DNA from: Bugula neritina | Taxonomy: Eukaryota > Bryozoa > Gymnolaemata > Cheilostomatida > Bugulidae | Reading direction: 5' to 3' | Length of the DNA stretch: 64,000 nt | Assembly (NCBI GenBank): GCA_964035545.1 | Contig: OZ037768.1 | Span: 3,890,241-3,954,240, forward strand | Shown: piece by piece, positions 46,301 to 56,956 of the stretch | Numbering within the stretch: the stretch's first letter is position 1 | Layout of the letters: the number at the start of each line of letters is the position of its first letter | Program-made: the position numbers and the translations under genes | The notes under the pieces: generated by a model | Database searches by the model: none | The model's input: only the letters and a program-made list of their open reading frames with translations | What the model was told of the DNA's origin: nothing

Positions 46301-47346
46301 CCAAACAACATGACACGTGATTAACACACCAACTGTCTTCTTTAAAAAAATCAAATATCAGCTTACCTAAAGTTATTGAGCTTTATTACACACAACCAGT
46401 CAAACCAAAGTCACAATATAATTTTTGAGATTGTTTTATGGCAAAATAAAACCGAACTTTAGAATTTAAATTGTTGTCCAAACTTTAAACAAATTTAAAA
46501 GTATTCATGTTATTACATTCAGAAAATGATAGGAGATACATGTAAACTGTGAGCTCATTTATAACAGGTACAATGAAGCTGTTCTCATCAATGGACTTTA
46601 CACCCAAAGACACTTATCAGATAAGTATAAGATAGAAACTCTATGGGCATTGTATAAATCAGCTTGCCATGCTGTTCACCTTACCATATCTACACTATAA
46701 TAACCATAACCGTACGTACAAACTCAAACCTACACATAATCTTGAAGGGGTTCAGAAGGCACTAAATTTTTCACAACCAAATAGCCATTGTCTTCGTAGA
46801 ACTGCCTCTGCTCTTGACTAAGCAGTGGATTGTCTAAAGTGTATCTGTACTTGGAGTCAGTACCAGAGCACTGCTGTAACTACAACATGGAGCAATTTTA
46901 TAAATAACATGAAAGCTGATAGAACATTACATAACATTAGTTATATGAGTTAGAGGCCTACAATAGAATTTGAACTTCATCACTCACTCATACATAAATA
47001 TGGGATGGTGCTAAAAAGTAATATATACAATACGATATACTATAGAACAATATATAGACTCAGGTCTAAAGTTCATGACTCATAACATCACTGAGCGACA
47101 CTGTATACACTGAATACGTGAAAAGTTCAAATTTTAAAACACTAAAACAGAAGCTATCAATTGAATTATAATTAGCCAGAAATAATTGTTTGTACTACAA
47201 CTACTCCTAAGCATAAAAGCTCTCAAAACAATATATTATACAGTCAGTAACCTGAAGATGGTGTCTTTTCACATTACCTTAAGGTCTTTACCAGAGTTCA
47301 GTTGGTTAGAGATTACTTGTAGCCTAGATTTAGCGGGTGAATCCAT
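43364..47346 (-). CDS. PHYH: Phytanoyl-CoA 2-hydroxylase, copy A
   Basis: Fe(II)/2-oxoglutarate dioxygenase of peroxisomal alpha-oxidation, acting on 3-methyl-branched acyl-CoA. Seven exons: 47346-47278, 46879-46734, 46294-46126, 45596-45333, 44805-44656, 44188-44054, 43423-43364; 330 residues. The N-terminus holds RLQVISNQL, a PTS2-type peroxisomal signal (R-L-x5-Q-L) where human PHYH has RLQIVLGHL. Iron ligands are in [14 protein letters not shown] (H-x-D) and PLIIHGSG (His); the 2-oxoglutarate-binding Arg is in TTGFRK. Other blocks: [50 protein letters not shown]. Head to tail with copy B, with identical internal exon lengths. A 14-bp minisatellite fills much of the last intron. Confidence 0.96.
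43578..44012. repeat. 14-bp minisatellite in the last intron of PHYH-A
   Basis: About 30 units of ACACTATGACACAT, with ACTGTG, CCCTAT, CTCTAT and GCTGTR variants, run almost to the exon 44188-44054. Variants are scattered without the strict higher-order order seen in the array at 27003. Confidence 0.93.
45394..45584 (-). repeat. 191-base block of PHYH-A exon 4 identical to PHYH-B
   Basis: Every base from 45394 to 45584 matches 48935 to 49125. The block encodes the H-x-D iron site and the [10 protein letters not shown] segment. Exons on either side of it in the two genes share roughly two thirds of their bases by eye. Confidence 0.93.
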
Positions 47347-47836
47347 TAGGAACTTCTTTAAAATTTAAAAATTCAGCTCCTAAAAAAATTTCAAAATAAG
47401 AATATGACTTATTCGTATAGTAAACATAACAGTACAAAATTAGGTTTGGGAAAGTTGAGGAAAAGTTGTCTCCTCTTAATACATAGTACAGCCAAGCTTG
47501 TGCTTCATAAGCTTAGTTATTATAATTCTCTCTTACGAAAATAGCCTATGATATAAAAATTTGGCATATAGACTAATGCCACTGTCTGCTAAGTATCGGT
47601 AGTAAGGGAACGGCAGCAATAAAACAAGATAACCGGTCTGATTGAGCTTTATTTAAAAGTAACAGATAAATCACTAAAAACATAATTCTGTGTGGAATAT
47701 CATGATTTTTCAGAATTGTCAGTTGATGTAAAAGTAAAAAACTAAAAACTAAAACAATAATAGTAAAGTAAAACTTAAATTTGTAATAAAAGAATACAAA
47801 AATAGCATCTGCATTTTATCATATTAAATAAAGATA
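47347..47836. other. Spacer between the two PHYH copies
   Basis: 490 bases holding the 5' region of copy A and the 3' end of copy B. A minus-strand AATAAA lies near 47648-47653. No coding content seen. Confidence 0.6.
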
Positions 47837-50200
47837 TCAGAGAAAGTTAAGAATTTCTCCTTGAGCTACTCTGGCTCTAAACTTCCAAATATCCTAAAAA
47901 ATAAGTAAACAAATTTAATGGAGTAAATGAGAGTTTTACAGCTATTTTCCTACCATTATTATGCAAATTTATGACCAGTAATTAGCAAAATTCAATAAAC
48001 TGAGACACCGTAAGGCTAAATTCAGTCATTGGTCATATCTTTAGTTTTAATTCATGTGTGATGTAAGCTAAATAGACATTTACATGTACATGCATATTAA
48101 ATATACATATTATGTAACAATACAAGGTAGAACTTACAGCAAGGCTCACTTTCACCCCAGGACCAACTCTTTTCCTGACATATTCATCCATTTCCTTCTG
48201 TATTGTCGGTCCAACTTCCTTCTCCATATCAATGAAGTGGCAATCAGATGCAGCATAGTGACAGGATATAGCCTACAGATTAGACATCAGTGTTGAGATA
48301 GAATATTACACAGCCTACAGATTAGACATCAGTGTCAATATAAAATATTAATTACATATATTACAGCCAGTTCTACATAAAAACTAAAATTTTTTCCAAA
48401 AAAGTGGCAGTTATTCCAAGCTATATACATAGATTTATAATATAATGTACATCTGGTTAGAAAATTTGTTTTTAAAATTTAGAGTTGCCTAATTTTAGCA
48501 TGAGTTCTCAAACAGGGTATTTATCGATTCCAGTTTGAATGGCTTTGAAAAAAAACCACTTAGATAAGAGTAAAAATTTACAGCAGATTCTAACTTAGAC
48601 CACATACTTTTCTAAAGCCATGAGTTCTGTTGGTACCAGAACCATGAATGAGTATAGGGTGGAAGAAGACGGTGTCTCCCTTCTCCATCTCTAGATGCAC
48701 CATTGGCTGAGTAGAATCAAAGTCTTTAACTCCGTAATACATCTTATTAACTCCGTTCTAAAAGCCAGCAAAGATTTATACATCATGTATACAGATGTTA
48801 TACATACAATATCAATAAATATATTGGAAACCAAATAAAATGGTGAAAATTTTAAACATTAAATCACGCTGACCTCCCACTCAGGGTAGTCGTGCTGTTT
48901 CAAAGTGCCGTGATGAGTGCCAGGTAGAACGACTAGACAGCCATTGGATCTGGTCACCTTCTCCATGGCTGTCCAGGCACACACTATCCTATCTGCTGGT
49001 CTGAATGGGAAGTAGTTTAAGTCCTGGTGGAGGGGATGGCGGGAGGTCTTGGTGCCAGGATCTGGTGGTTTATTTATCAACATGGTGTGGACAGCCATGA
49101 TGTCAGCACCACAGAAACACTCCACATACTTCAGGATCTATTCAACATTCAAACAATTAAATAAGTTCAACATATACACTGAAAGTTATCCTTGACTTGC
49201 AGTAAATATACCACAACAAATATTGGAACATCTATGTTTTCGATTTACATGCCAGCAAAATCAGAGGGCAAAGTTATTCTGTGGTTTGTAAAACGTCCTG
49301 TGCTTTTTTCTATACTCTATATATTATATAATATTACAAACCTCAGGGTTTTTACAATAATCAAACAGAGGGTCGTAATATTGAAAGTCCTGTATCTTAG
49401 TAACTGCCTTCTCTCCCGGTACAAACTCTGACTTAGCAATGGCTACGTCTCGCATGACAACGAGGTGTGGCACTTTCACATCGCCACTACATATCCTCTG
49501 GAAATGATCTCTGAAATATTAAGGCTATGAAATACAGTACACATTTCTCTTGCATTCTAGTTACTGAACGAAACAATTACCTGCACAAGAAGTTAGTTAA
49601 GGTCTAGTATTGGCTGCATATGCTAACTCAAGGCATACCGAGTAATTAAAGAGCACTTGAAAGGTGTTCAAGTCATGTTAAGCATACAAAGAGTAGTTTT
49701 CTGGAATACATTCCATTTGGCTGATGTAGTTCAAATGTGAGAAGTTGACTGAGACACTGAAATACACTAGCTACACTGTGATTGGTCAATGGTTAGTTTA
49801 GATGAAGCATATAGTAAATAAACATCATGTGACTGGATAAACAAATGAGGCTTTACCTGTATCGATCAATACTTTCGTCATCAACTAATCCTTTAACTAC
49901 AATGTATCCATTTCTTTCATAAAACTCTCTTTGGCTGTGAGTGAATAGCGAATTATTCAAAGTAAACTTGAAATCATTTAGTTTACCAGCGCATGGCTGC
50001 GTCTAAAACAAAATATCATTATCAGGTATAAATACCAACTGGACAAAGTTCATGGAATCATATCAGTTAACAGTTCAATATGAATCTATTTATAGATAAT
50101 ACATAGATTTAGCTGACACTCAACTGCTGCTGACCTCAATATTCTGACAGTTCAGTTGTTTTGAGACTACTTGTAGCCTGCAGGAGGCTGAATTAGCCAT
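47837..50200 (-). CDS. PHYH: Phytanoyl-CoA 2-hydroxylase, copy B
   Basis: Tandem paralogue of PHYH-A with the same gene structure: exons 50200-50135, 50002-49857, 49510-49342, 49137-48874, 48757-48608, 48272-48138, 47893-47837; 328 residues. Internal exon lengths 146, 169, 264, 150 and 135 equal those of copy A. N-terminal RLQVVSKQL is a PTS2-type signal. The iron site [14 protein letters not shown], the second His in PILIHGSG and the cosubstrate Arg in THGFRK are all present, so it should be active. It differs from A in most exons (for example [14 protein letters not shown] and [19 protein letters not shown]) but shares the identical exon-4 block. Substrate preference relative to A is unknown. 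Confidence 0.96.
48935..49125 (-). repeat. 191-base block of PHYH-B exon 4 identical to PHYH-A
   Basis: Partner of 45394-45584. Similarity continues weakly beyond the exon into the adjoining intron for about 25 bases (ATCTATTCAAYATTCA). Confidence 0.93.
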
Positions 50201-53200
50201 GAAGACCCACTAGATCTACAAGCGTGAAAAGAGCAGATAGAGGTTCAAGGTATAACTATTAACATAACTTTATTTGTACTTTTTATAACAATATCACAAA
50301 TAAAACAAGTACAGACCAAACTCTACGCTTACAGTTTGCATAAATATAGAAGATATGTGTACTTACATTGTATGTTCTTACGACGTGATCAACTCACACA
50401 TACTAAATGGCCTTAGCATTTGAACAAGCATTCTTATCTTCACTGGTTTACAGTTTTATCTTATCCACATACCCAGCACATGATTGGCCAAAAGGCTTTT
50501 ATAGAGCTTTTAAAAACTACTCACATAAAGTGACTGGAAGTAAAATAGGGAACTTCTAGAACTTTCTTGGTGCTTTCTTTTTGTATGATTTATTATACTT
50601 TTAAATCAAGTATCAACAACTTTAGATTTTGCTGGACTAAGGCAAAAATATACTACTAACAGTCATAACTCATAAGCAAGGACATTTTGGGAATTCAACT
50701 TGCAAGATATGATCACAATACATGCAACCAAATCCTTGTGCAATTGACAAAACTAATTTTTCATTTGATTTTATTCCAACAAAATACAAGGAAGGTTTAA
50801 AAATATAGTGATAAATAGGTCCTTTACAGAAACAGTAAGTTAAATCACCCATTGCATCACCATTTCATTTTTGTGCTCCATAACTACAGAGCTTCGCTAA
50901 TTTATGTAATTGTTTCAGTTGGACTTTGCAGACTTTGTGTAAATAGTCTTGAAAATGCAAACATTTTCCTATTTTTAGTATGATCAACATATCAGCAACT
51001 GGAAAAAAAATGCAATCAAGCCTATTATGTCTCCTTCACATTGTTCCAGTTGCCAGCACAAGCTGGACCAACTCAGCAACAAAAACTGATGTCCTAATAT
51101 GTTGACTACTGAGATTTAAACTGAAATCTTCATCATATGTTCAAACAAGAAAATAATGAACAGTCAGAAATATTTTTGCAAGTTGATTTAGGATAGATAA
51201 CAGAAATCTGTTCACCATAAAAAGCACATCACTTACACTAAGATCTAGTGGTCTAATGTATCGATTACTTTCAAATTTAAAGCACATTTCAAAGTATTAT
51301 CATAAACAGCAACCATTATTATCACCATAATAAAACATCAATACAAATATCTATGCAACAACCATTTTGTCTATAATTATAATATTGACACTTCATTTGC
51401 ACTGCAAGTGCAATTATATTTATTACAAGTCAAATATTTTAACTTGAACTAGGACTGCGACTACAAATATTGTAATTGGGTGTCGTTACAATCACAACGA
51501 CCACTATGACTATGAGTAATTGTTCACCTTTCACCGCCATGTCCTGACCGAGTGTGTAACACTATGAAAAATACTTATATTATAACTACAACTTGAACTA
51601 TGTCTATAGCTATCATATTCATAATAATTACTCAAGTTTGACAATAGCATTAAGTTTAACTGATAACAGTTTCACTTTGACTTTCAGTAAAACTAAATCA
51701 AAATGTAATTACAATAATTACACATATTTTACATACTTTAATAGGCTTAAGTTATTGTTACTGTAAGTTTTTATATTATCAGAATTTTGTTATTTATTAC
51801 ACTTTACCTCCAAACTATAAAAGTTAATATCATTATTTCACTTGTATAACTTTTACTACCAAGGTGAATAATCTGCAGGGAAGTTGCTTGAAGCAGCACC
51901 GAGTTGGAGCTTACTGAGTGCAACGGTTCTGGGATCACGAGTTTGGAGGGGAGTTTTCGGAACTCGGACAACGATGTGCGCGCAAATACTGTACTCAGTT
52001 ACCCCATACTTGGTGCTGCTCCTAGTAATATTCATTGTGCATTCAGTTAAACCCTGACCTTTGCAGAGCAGAAATATACCAGGTGTGTACCATTTTTATG
52101 TACTATAGAGTTATCTTCCTTATCTTTAATTGAGGAGATAACTCTATAAAATTACTAGGTTAATTTATTTGATCGTCAACAGCTGACAACTCCCGCTTGC
52201 AACAGGAATGCGAGTAGCTTGAGTTAGTGTAAAAAGCATCAACTGTTGAAATCAGCAGCAACAAATTTAGAATCAAGTGGAAACATACAGTGGTTTTGAT
52301 TCAAGCGGTTTGCTCTAGCTGTTTTAAAATTTGTGTATCTAATAAAAACATAGTAGATAATATTAAGGTACTACTTACATTTACAAGACCCATGTAACAA
52401 ATTTGAGCTTGCACAGAATGTAGCCAATCACAGCAGGCCACAGCTAGATGTCGATGTTAAGTGCATAAAGCGTACCAGATATTGTGTTTTTCAAGGAACC
52501 GACCAAGTATATGAACAGACATTGTCATTTATCAATTGTCAAATATAAATTTGCAACAAAATGGTTTCCATTGACTTTTAAAATCATGATACGTTCATAT
52601 TTACTGTTTTCTGGCTGTAAAAGTCAATTACATCATAATGCATATATTAGACTTTCCTAGAAGTAACATATTCAAAACAATATAACAACCAGTTTAGTTA
52701 GATATATTGCAAGTATATAGTATGGATCAAGGACTATAATGGCTGCAATTATAGAAAAATAATGAGTGTTTCTATTGAAAATAGATCTTTAAGGAAAAGC
52801 AACTCATTTCCTTCAATTACTTGTTTAAATTATATTCCATAATAAATTCAATATTATGTCAAAAATAACTTTATTTGCCTAATTTTATTCGTTTCATTAA
52901 GTTATCAGTAAAATTACAGCTTTACTAATCATACAAACAAAATTAGTGGTTTCCATTTAAACTAAGTAATCAGATATAGAAATTATACCATGCGTATATT
53001 TTTACATGTCCGATGCACTGATGGCGCTATTCTAGTTTTATTGAGTAAATTTAGTGCATTATAACTTGGATATTTTGTTCAAGTAAGTGTATGTTTGTAT
53101 AAGTTGCAGGAAATGAATTGTCAACCCAACAATATTTTGTATGTGGTTTCAATCGATGCCACTGTTCCCCAACACCAATGAAAAATCCATTCTGAAGCAA

Positions 53201-53648
53201 TGGAAATGCATTGATAAATATCTAAAGCTTACAGTTGACACGTCTGATTACATTACACACAGTATTATATTACAGTATGTTAAAAAACATGTTATGTGTT
53301 TTTATTAGTTTGGTAAACGATACAGATACTGTAGTGAGTGTTATATATGAATTCTGTCTATTGACTAACACTCATGTACCTCATTTTACTATAACTTATT
53401 GCCTAACTTGAGCATGAAATCAACTTGGAGACAATTTTACCGAAACCCAAGTATTGTGAATTTTATCATAACTTTAAAAGTAAAGTGAGTACCAGAATGA
53501 ATATATTCAGAAAGGAAGTAATGCTACACAAAAAGGTTGTGATTGTTAGTTATCCCATTTTTGAACAGTCTGTTTATGAATATGCACAGTTTGTGTAGTT
53601 TTTAATTTTATTTCAAATAAATAAAATATATACAATATAAAGAAATAT
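50201..53648. other. Spacer between PHYH-B and the seven-helix gene
   Basis: 3.4 kb of AT-rich DNA. The right end holds the 3' region of the seven-helix gene, with a minus-strand AATAAA at 53607-53612; the left end should hold the PHYH-B promoter. The only structured part is the inverted-repeat element at 51885-52026. Open frames are short and unrecognised. Confidence 0.6.
51885..52026. mobile_element. Inverted-repeat (MITE-like) element, copy 1
   Basis: About 140 bases, GC-richer than the surroundings. AAGCAGCACCGAGTTGGAGC at the left end is mirrored by ACCCCATACTTGGTGCTGCT-type sequence at the right end (51994-52020), pairing imperfectly over about 27 bases. It encodes no protein. A diverged copy lies at 56830-56956. 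Target-site duplications are not clear. Confidence 0.6.
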
Positions 53649-54899
53649 TTAGGTAATATGGTCACTTTGTAAAGATTTTGCAGATAATACTTGGGCAGGA
53701 ACACTGTCATGGGAAGTTGTCTGTAGCGTAGAGATAGAGTGAGGAGTGATTGCTAACGACCTGGGAAGGGAGGGTTTGCTAATATCAGCGTCAATAGCGC
53801 AGGGTATAGAAGTATGTAGAGGAGTAGAGTTAGAGGCTGTTGTAGAAATATCTTCCGTAAAACTTGTTTCTATGTTATTATCTATTGCATAGATACTGGA
53901 TTCAATAGTTGAGTTGACAGTGAGCTGCTCCCGTTTGGTGGAAATAATCGCAGACGACAATCTCAGCCATTTCAATGGTTGTGTACCGGCCACTGCCAGA
54001 GCTATGGCCATCAATTGCTCTGCTGCCATCAGTATCAAGTTGAAATAATAAAAGTTCCATTTCTCCCGATGCCTATTGCACATTTTAGTCAACATGGAGG
54101 GGTTTCTAACAAATCCTAGTTCAATTACTACTAAATATATGTTCAAACAAGACAGGAAGAGAAAGAAAATGGCCGCAACGCAGCTGAGTTTGACACAAAC
54201 CGGAATGGCTTTTAGATTTCTTTTGTTAAAATCTCGTCGACAGTGACCTTTCCTATAGCAGGTTTTCTCCATTTTCTTTCGGGACTTTTGAACGGCTCTT
54301 CGGTATGTTATCACAAGAGCAATATATAATGAAAAGAAGACGAGCCCCCAAATAATATAAAAGAATTGACAAACAACTATCATGAGGTGCATAGAATGGC
54401 TAGTGGCTACGATAATGTCAGTTAAATAAGAAATGGTGAAGCAAATAACAACGAAAGCAACTATAACTTTAGTTTTTAATATCACAGGTAAAAGAAGCCT
54501 ATTTGGTACAGTGCATTGCCTGATTGCCACGTATAACATGTAAAACCCTACAGTCAAAGCTGGAAAACTGCTGTTATTCAGCAGGTTGCCTGCAAGCTGA
54601 GGCATAATCTTGTTAATACTCTTTGGGTCTATTGCATAGTACAGCAGTTTGGTAATAGAGAATATAAAGACCATTAGGTTGACTGTTATCATATACTTTC
54701 TGCTAACTAGAGATCTGCCTTTGATGAATATAAATATTAGATTCACTAGAGTCCAGGTGATCAGGAGGCCGTTGAGGGTGATTACGGTATACTTAAATCC
54801 GGTCCAATGGGCCCCCCACTCAGCAATTGCATGTTTCCACCCATTTTTTGGACTGAATGCTTTCATCATAGGTGGGGAGTCTGTTATGTTGCGATCCAT
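53649..54899 (-). CDS. Seven-transmembrane protein, PRRT3/PRRT4-like membrane region
   Basis: An intronless coding frame of 416 residues from the ATG at 54899; a further upstream ATG at 55016 is in frame, but a TTTCTGTTTAG acceptor lies just before MDRNITDS, so I take the shorter start with a 5' UTR exon. Hydrophobic helices lie near residues 38-59, 70-90, 111-130, 145-165, 171-198, 233-260 and 283-305. N-terminal NIT could be glycosylated. The third cytoplasmic-type loop is strongly basic (YRRAVQKSRKKMEKTCYRKG). The tail of about 100 residues is Ser/Thr-rich. Features such as W..H..G before helix 1, YAIDP after helix 2 and FPALT in helix 3 recall the membrane part of vertebrate PRRT3/PRRT4. 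It lacks the class A GPCR DRY and NPxxY motifs. The family call is from memory; function is unknown. Confidence 0.6.
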   Translation of the reverse strand: MDRNITDSPPMMKAFSPKNGWKHAIAEWGAHWTGFKYTVITLNGLLITWTLVNLIFIFIKGRSLVSRKYMITVNLMVFIFSITKLLYYAIDPKSINKIMPQLAGNLLNNSSFPALTVGFYMLYVAIRQCTVPNRLLLPVILKTKVIVAFVVICFTISYLTDIIVATSHSMHLMIVVCQFFYIIWGLVFFSLYIALVITYRRAVQKSRKKMEKTCYRKGHCRRDFNKRNLKAIPVCVKLSCVAAIFFLFLSCLNIYLVVIELGFVRNPSMLTKMCNRHREKWNFYYFNLILMAAEQLMAIALAVAGTQPLKWLRLSSAIISTKREQLTVNSTIESSIYAIDNNIETSFTEDISTTASNSTPLHTSIPCAIDADISKPSLPRSLAITPHSISTLQTTSHDSVPAQVLSAKSLQSDHIT

Positions 54900-56221
54900 G
54901 GATAGCAGTGTTATAGCTCTAAACAGAAAATATTGAATCATATAACAATTGCACATATCAAATGTAAGTACAGGTAACGAGATACAATAAAGAATGGATT
55001 GTTTGTTTCTATACAATACAGAAGTTCTAGCTAGTAGTAGCCTTTCTTACTCAATAAATGAATCACTAACAAATTAATAAAGCAAACTATTGATTTGGCC
55101 TTTCATGGGTTATACAAAGGTAAATAAATGCTAATATATTGGCTCTATTGATAAAAGTTATACAGCTTCACAGCAATGAAACAAAAATTGAATTTGAACT
55201 TTGTTTGACCCCCAACACTTGATGCTGATTTGGGCAGAGCTTGAATATGTTATTCTATTCATTACTGGTGGTGTAGCATTCGAATAAACAGTTCCCAATG
55301 TCTAAAGGACTTGGAGAAAGACTAGTAATACATTCCTATATTGAAAATGAAATCTATCACCTTTTTAAGATGAACTTTCATGACAATACAAGAAATAAAC
55401 TAATAGCTTGTTTATTGGCCAGGCTATTTGTAAATTGTTATAGATAATAACATAAGAAGCAGTGTTATTGTGTGGACAAATAGCTTTGGGAAAGCAGGCT
55501 GAATAATCATGACTTCCGGTTTTTTATCAGTTCAACTATATGGTGGCAATCGGGATGAGGAAAAGTTTCCTTCGTAATAGGAGACTGCGATGATAATAAT
55601 AGTTGGACACGTGACAGTAATCAACGTGACCATAGATAGAAGGCTGGGATCATTAACAGTGAATAACTGATGGTTGAAATAATAGACAAAAAGCATTTGA
55701 AGTGGCATTCAGGTAGCCTTGGTATAAGCTATACAGATACGATAGTGGAACATCTGGGGGCCTAGGTGTCAATGCCTACCACAAATAACAGCAAATTCAT
55801 AAAATATAATAAATCATTTTGAGATGCTTAGAATACTATTTGTGATCAGGGATGCTATCTTTAATTAGTTATAAATTATAATCATTGGTAGGAGTTCATG
55901 AACTGAAATAATCCTAATTTAATGAGCAAGACAGAATAATTATCCTAGCCACACCCATATTAGTCTTTACTGTCACTGCATGATTTTAGAAATGCTCACT
56001 ATTTCACACTCAAATTGTTGTATGCAAAACTAGCATGCCATTCAATGCCCCCAAACCAGGAAACCCAAAACCAATATAAGGAGCAAGGCGACACTATATA
56101 TTTTGCCATGCATGCAGAGTTTCACTTAACTTATTGGAAGTTTTTTCTAAAACACTAAACTATTAAATGCAGGCACAAGATGTGAGAATACATAGTCCTT
56201 CAGCTATCTATATAGTATAAT

Positions 56222-56520
56222 CCATCTGTATAATATGTAATATAATCCATATATCTACATAATATACTTCATCTACCTATATATTATACTCCATCTATCT
56301 ATATGTTATACTCCATCTATCTATATATTATACTCCATCTATCTATATGTTATACTCCATCTATCTATATGTTATACTCCATCTATCTATATATTATACT
56401 CCATCTATCTATATATTATACTCCATCTATCTATATGTTATACTCCATCTATCTATATGTTATACTCCATCTATCTATATATTATACTCCATCTATCTAT
56501 ATGTTATACTCCATTCATAT
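56222..56520. repeat. 22-bp minisatellite
   Basis: About twelve units of TACTCCATCTATCTATATRT plus TA, the only common variation being ATATTA against ATGTTA. Because 22 is not a multiple of 3, all three plus frames repeat every 66 bases, which creates the long Leu/Tyr/Ser/Ile open frames seen here. These are not genes. Confidence 0.95.
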
Positions 56521-56829
56521 ACGTATTGTACTCCTCTACCTGGAGTTTGCAGTCTACCAACACTCTTGTTGCAGATTGTGGTGGTACGAGAGGGGGCAAA
56601 GAAGATTACCCACAAAGGTGACTTCCTTTATTTACAGTTCCTGAGAAAGCATTGGCTTTCTCAGTGATATCCGGAAATGTTTTGTTAAATAAGTAAGTTG
56701 TATGCAGCAAGTTGTAAACAATAAACCAATTCCAGAAACAAATTTCGTCATCGAGCACGTAGAATTCTACTGAGACATATACAAGTAAGCAACAAAGATA
56801 GTTTGGTGAAACTACCTTGTAAGGAAATG

Positions 56830-56956
56830 GCTCGATGCAGCGCAAAGTTCGAGGTCACTGAGCGCAGTTTCTGGGAAATCCTAAGTTCGAAGTTTAAAGA
56901 TTAATGTGTACATAAATACTGCACCTAGTGACCCTAAACTTTGTACTGTGTCTAGC
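56830..56956. mobile_element. Inverted-repeat (MITE-like) element, copy 2
   Basis: Shares with copy 1 the order of blocks: a CAGCRC start, CACTGAGCGCAGTTTCTGGG (copy 1 TACTGAGTGCAACGGTTCTGGG in part), ATGTGTACATAAATACTG (copy 1 ATGTGCGCGCAAATACTG) and a mirrored right end TAGTGACCCTAAACTTTGTA. The left end GATGCAGCGCAAAGTTCGAG pairs with the right end over about 27 bases. Confidence 0.6.

Noticed and set aside
50670-50852. 60-residue minus-strand open frame with cysteines
   Set aside because: No signal peptide, splice context or similarity; treated as chance.
54900-55016. Longer N-terminus of the seven-helix protein from the ATG at 55016
   Set aside because: A good acceptor (TTTCTGTTTAG) lies between the two ATG codons and the extra segment has no counterpart in the family; the shorter start is preferred, without certainty.
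56303-56667. Open frames of 106-113 residues rich in Tyr/Leu/Ser/Ile
   Set aside because: They are reading frames across the 22-bp minisatellite, with no family similarity.
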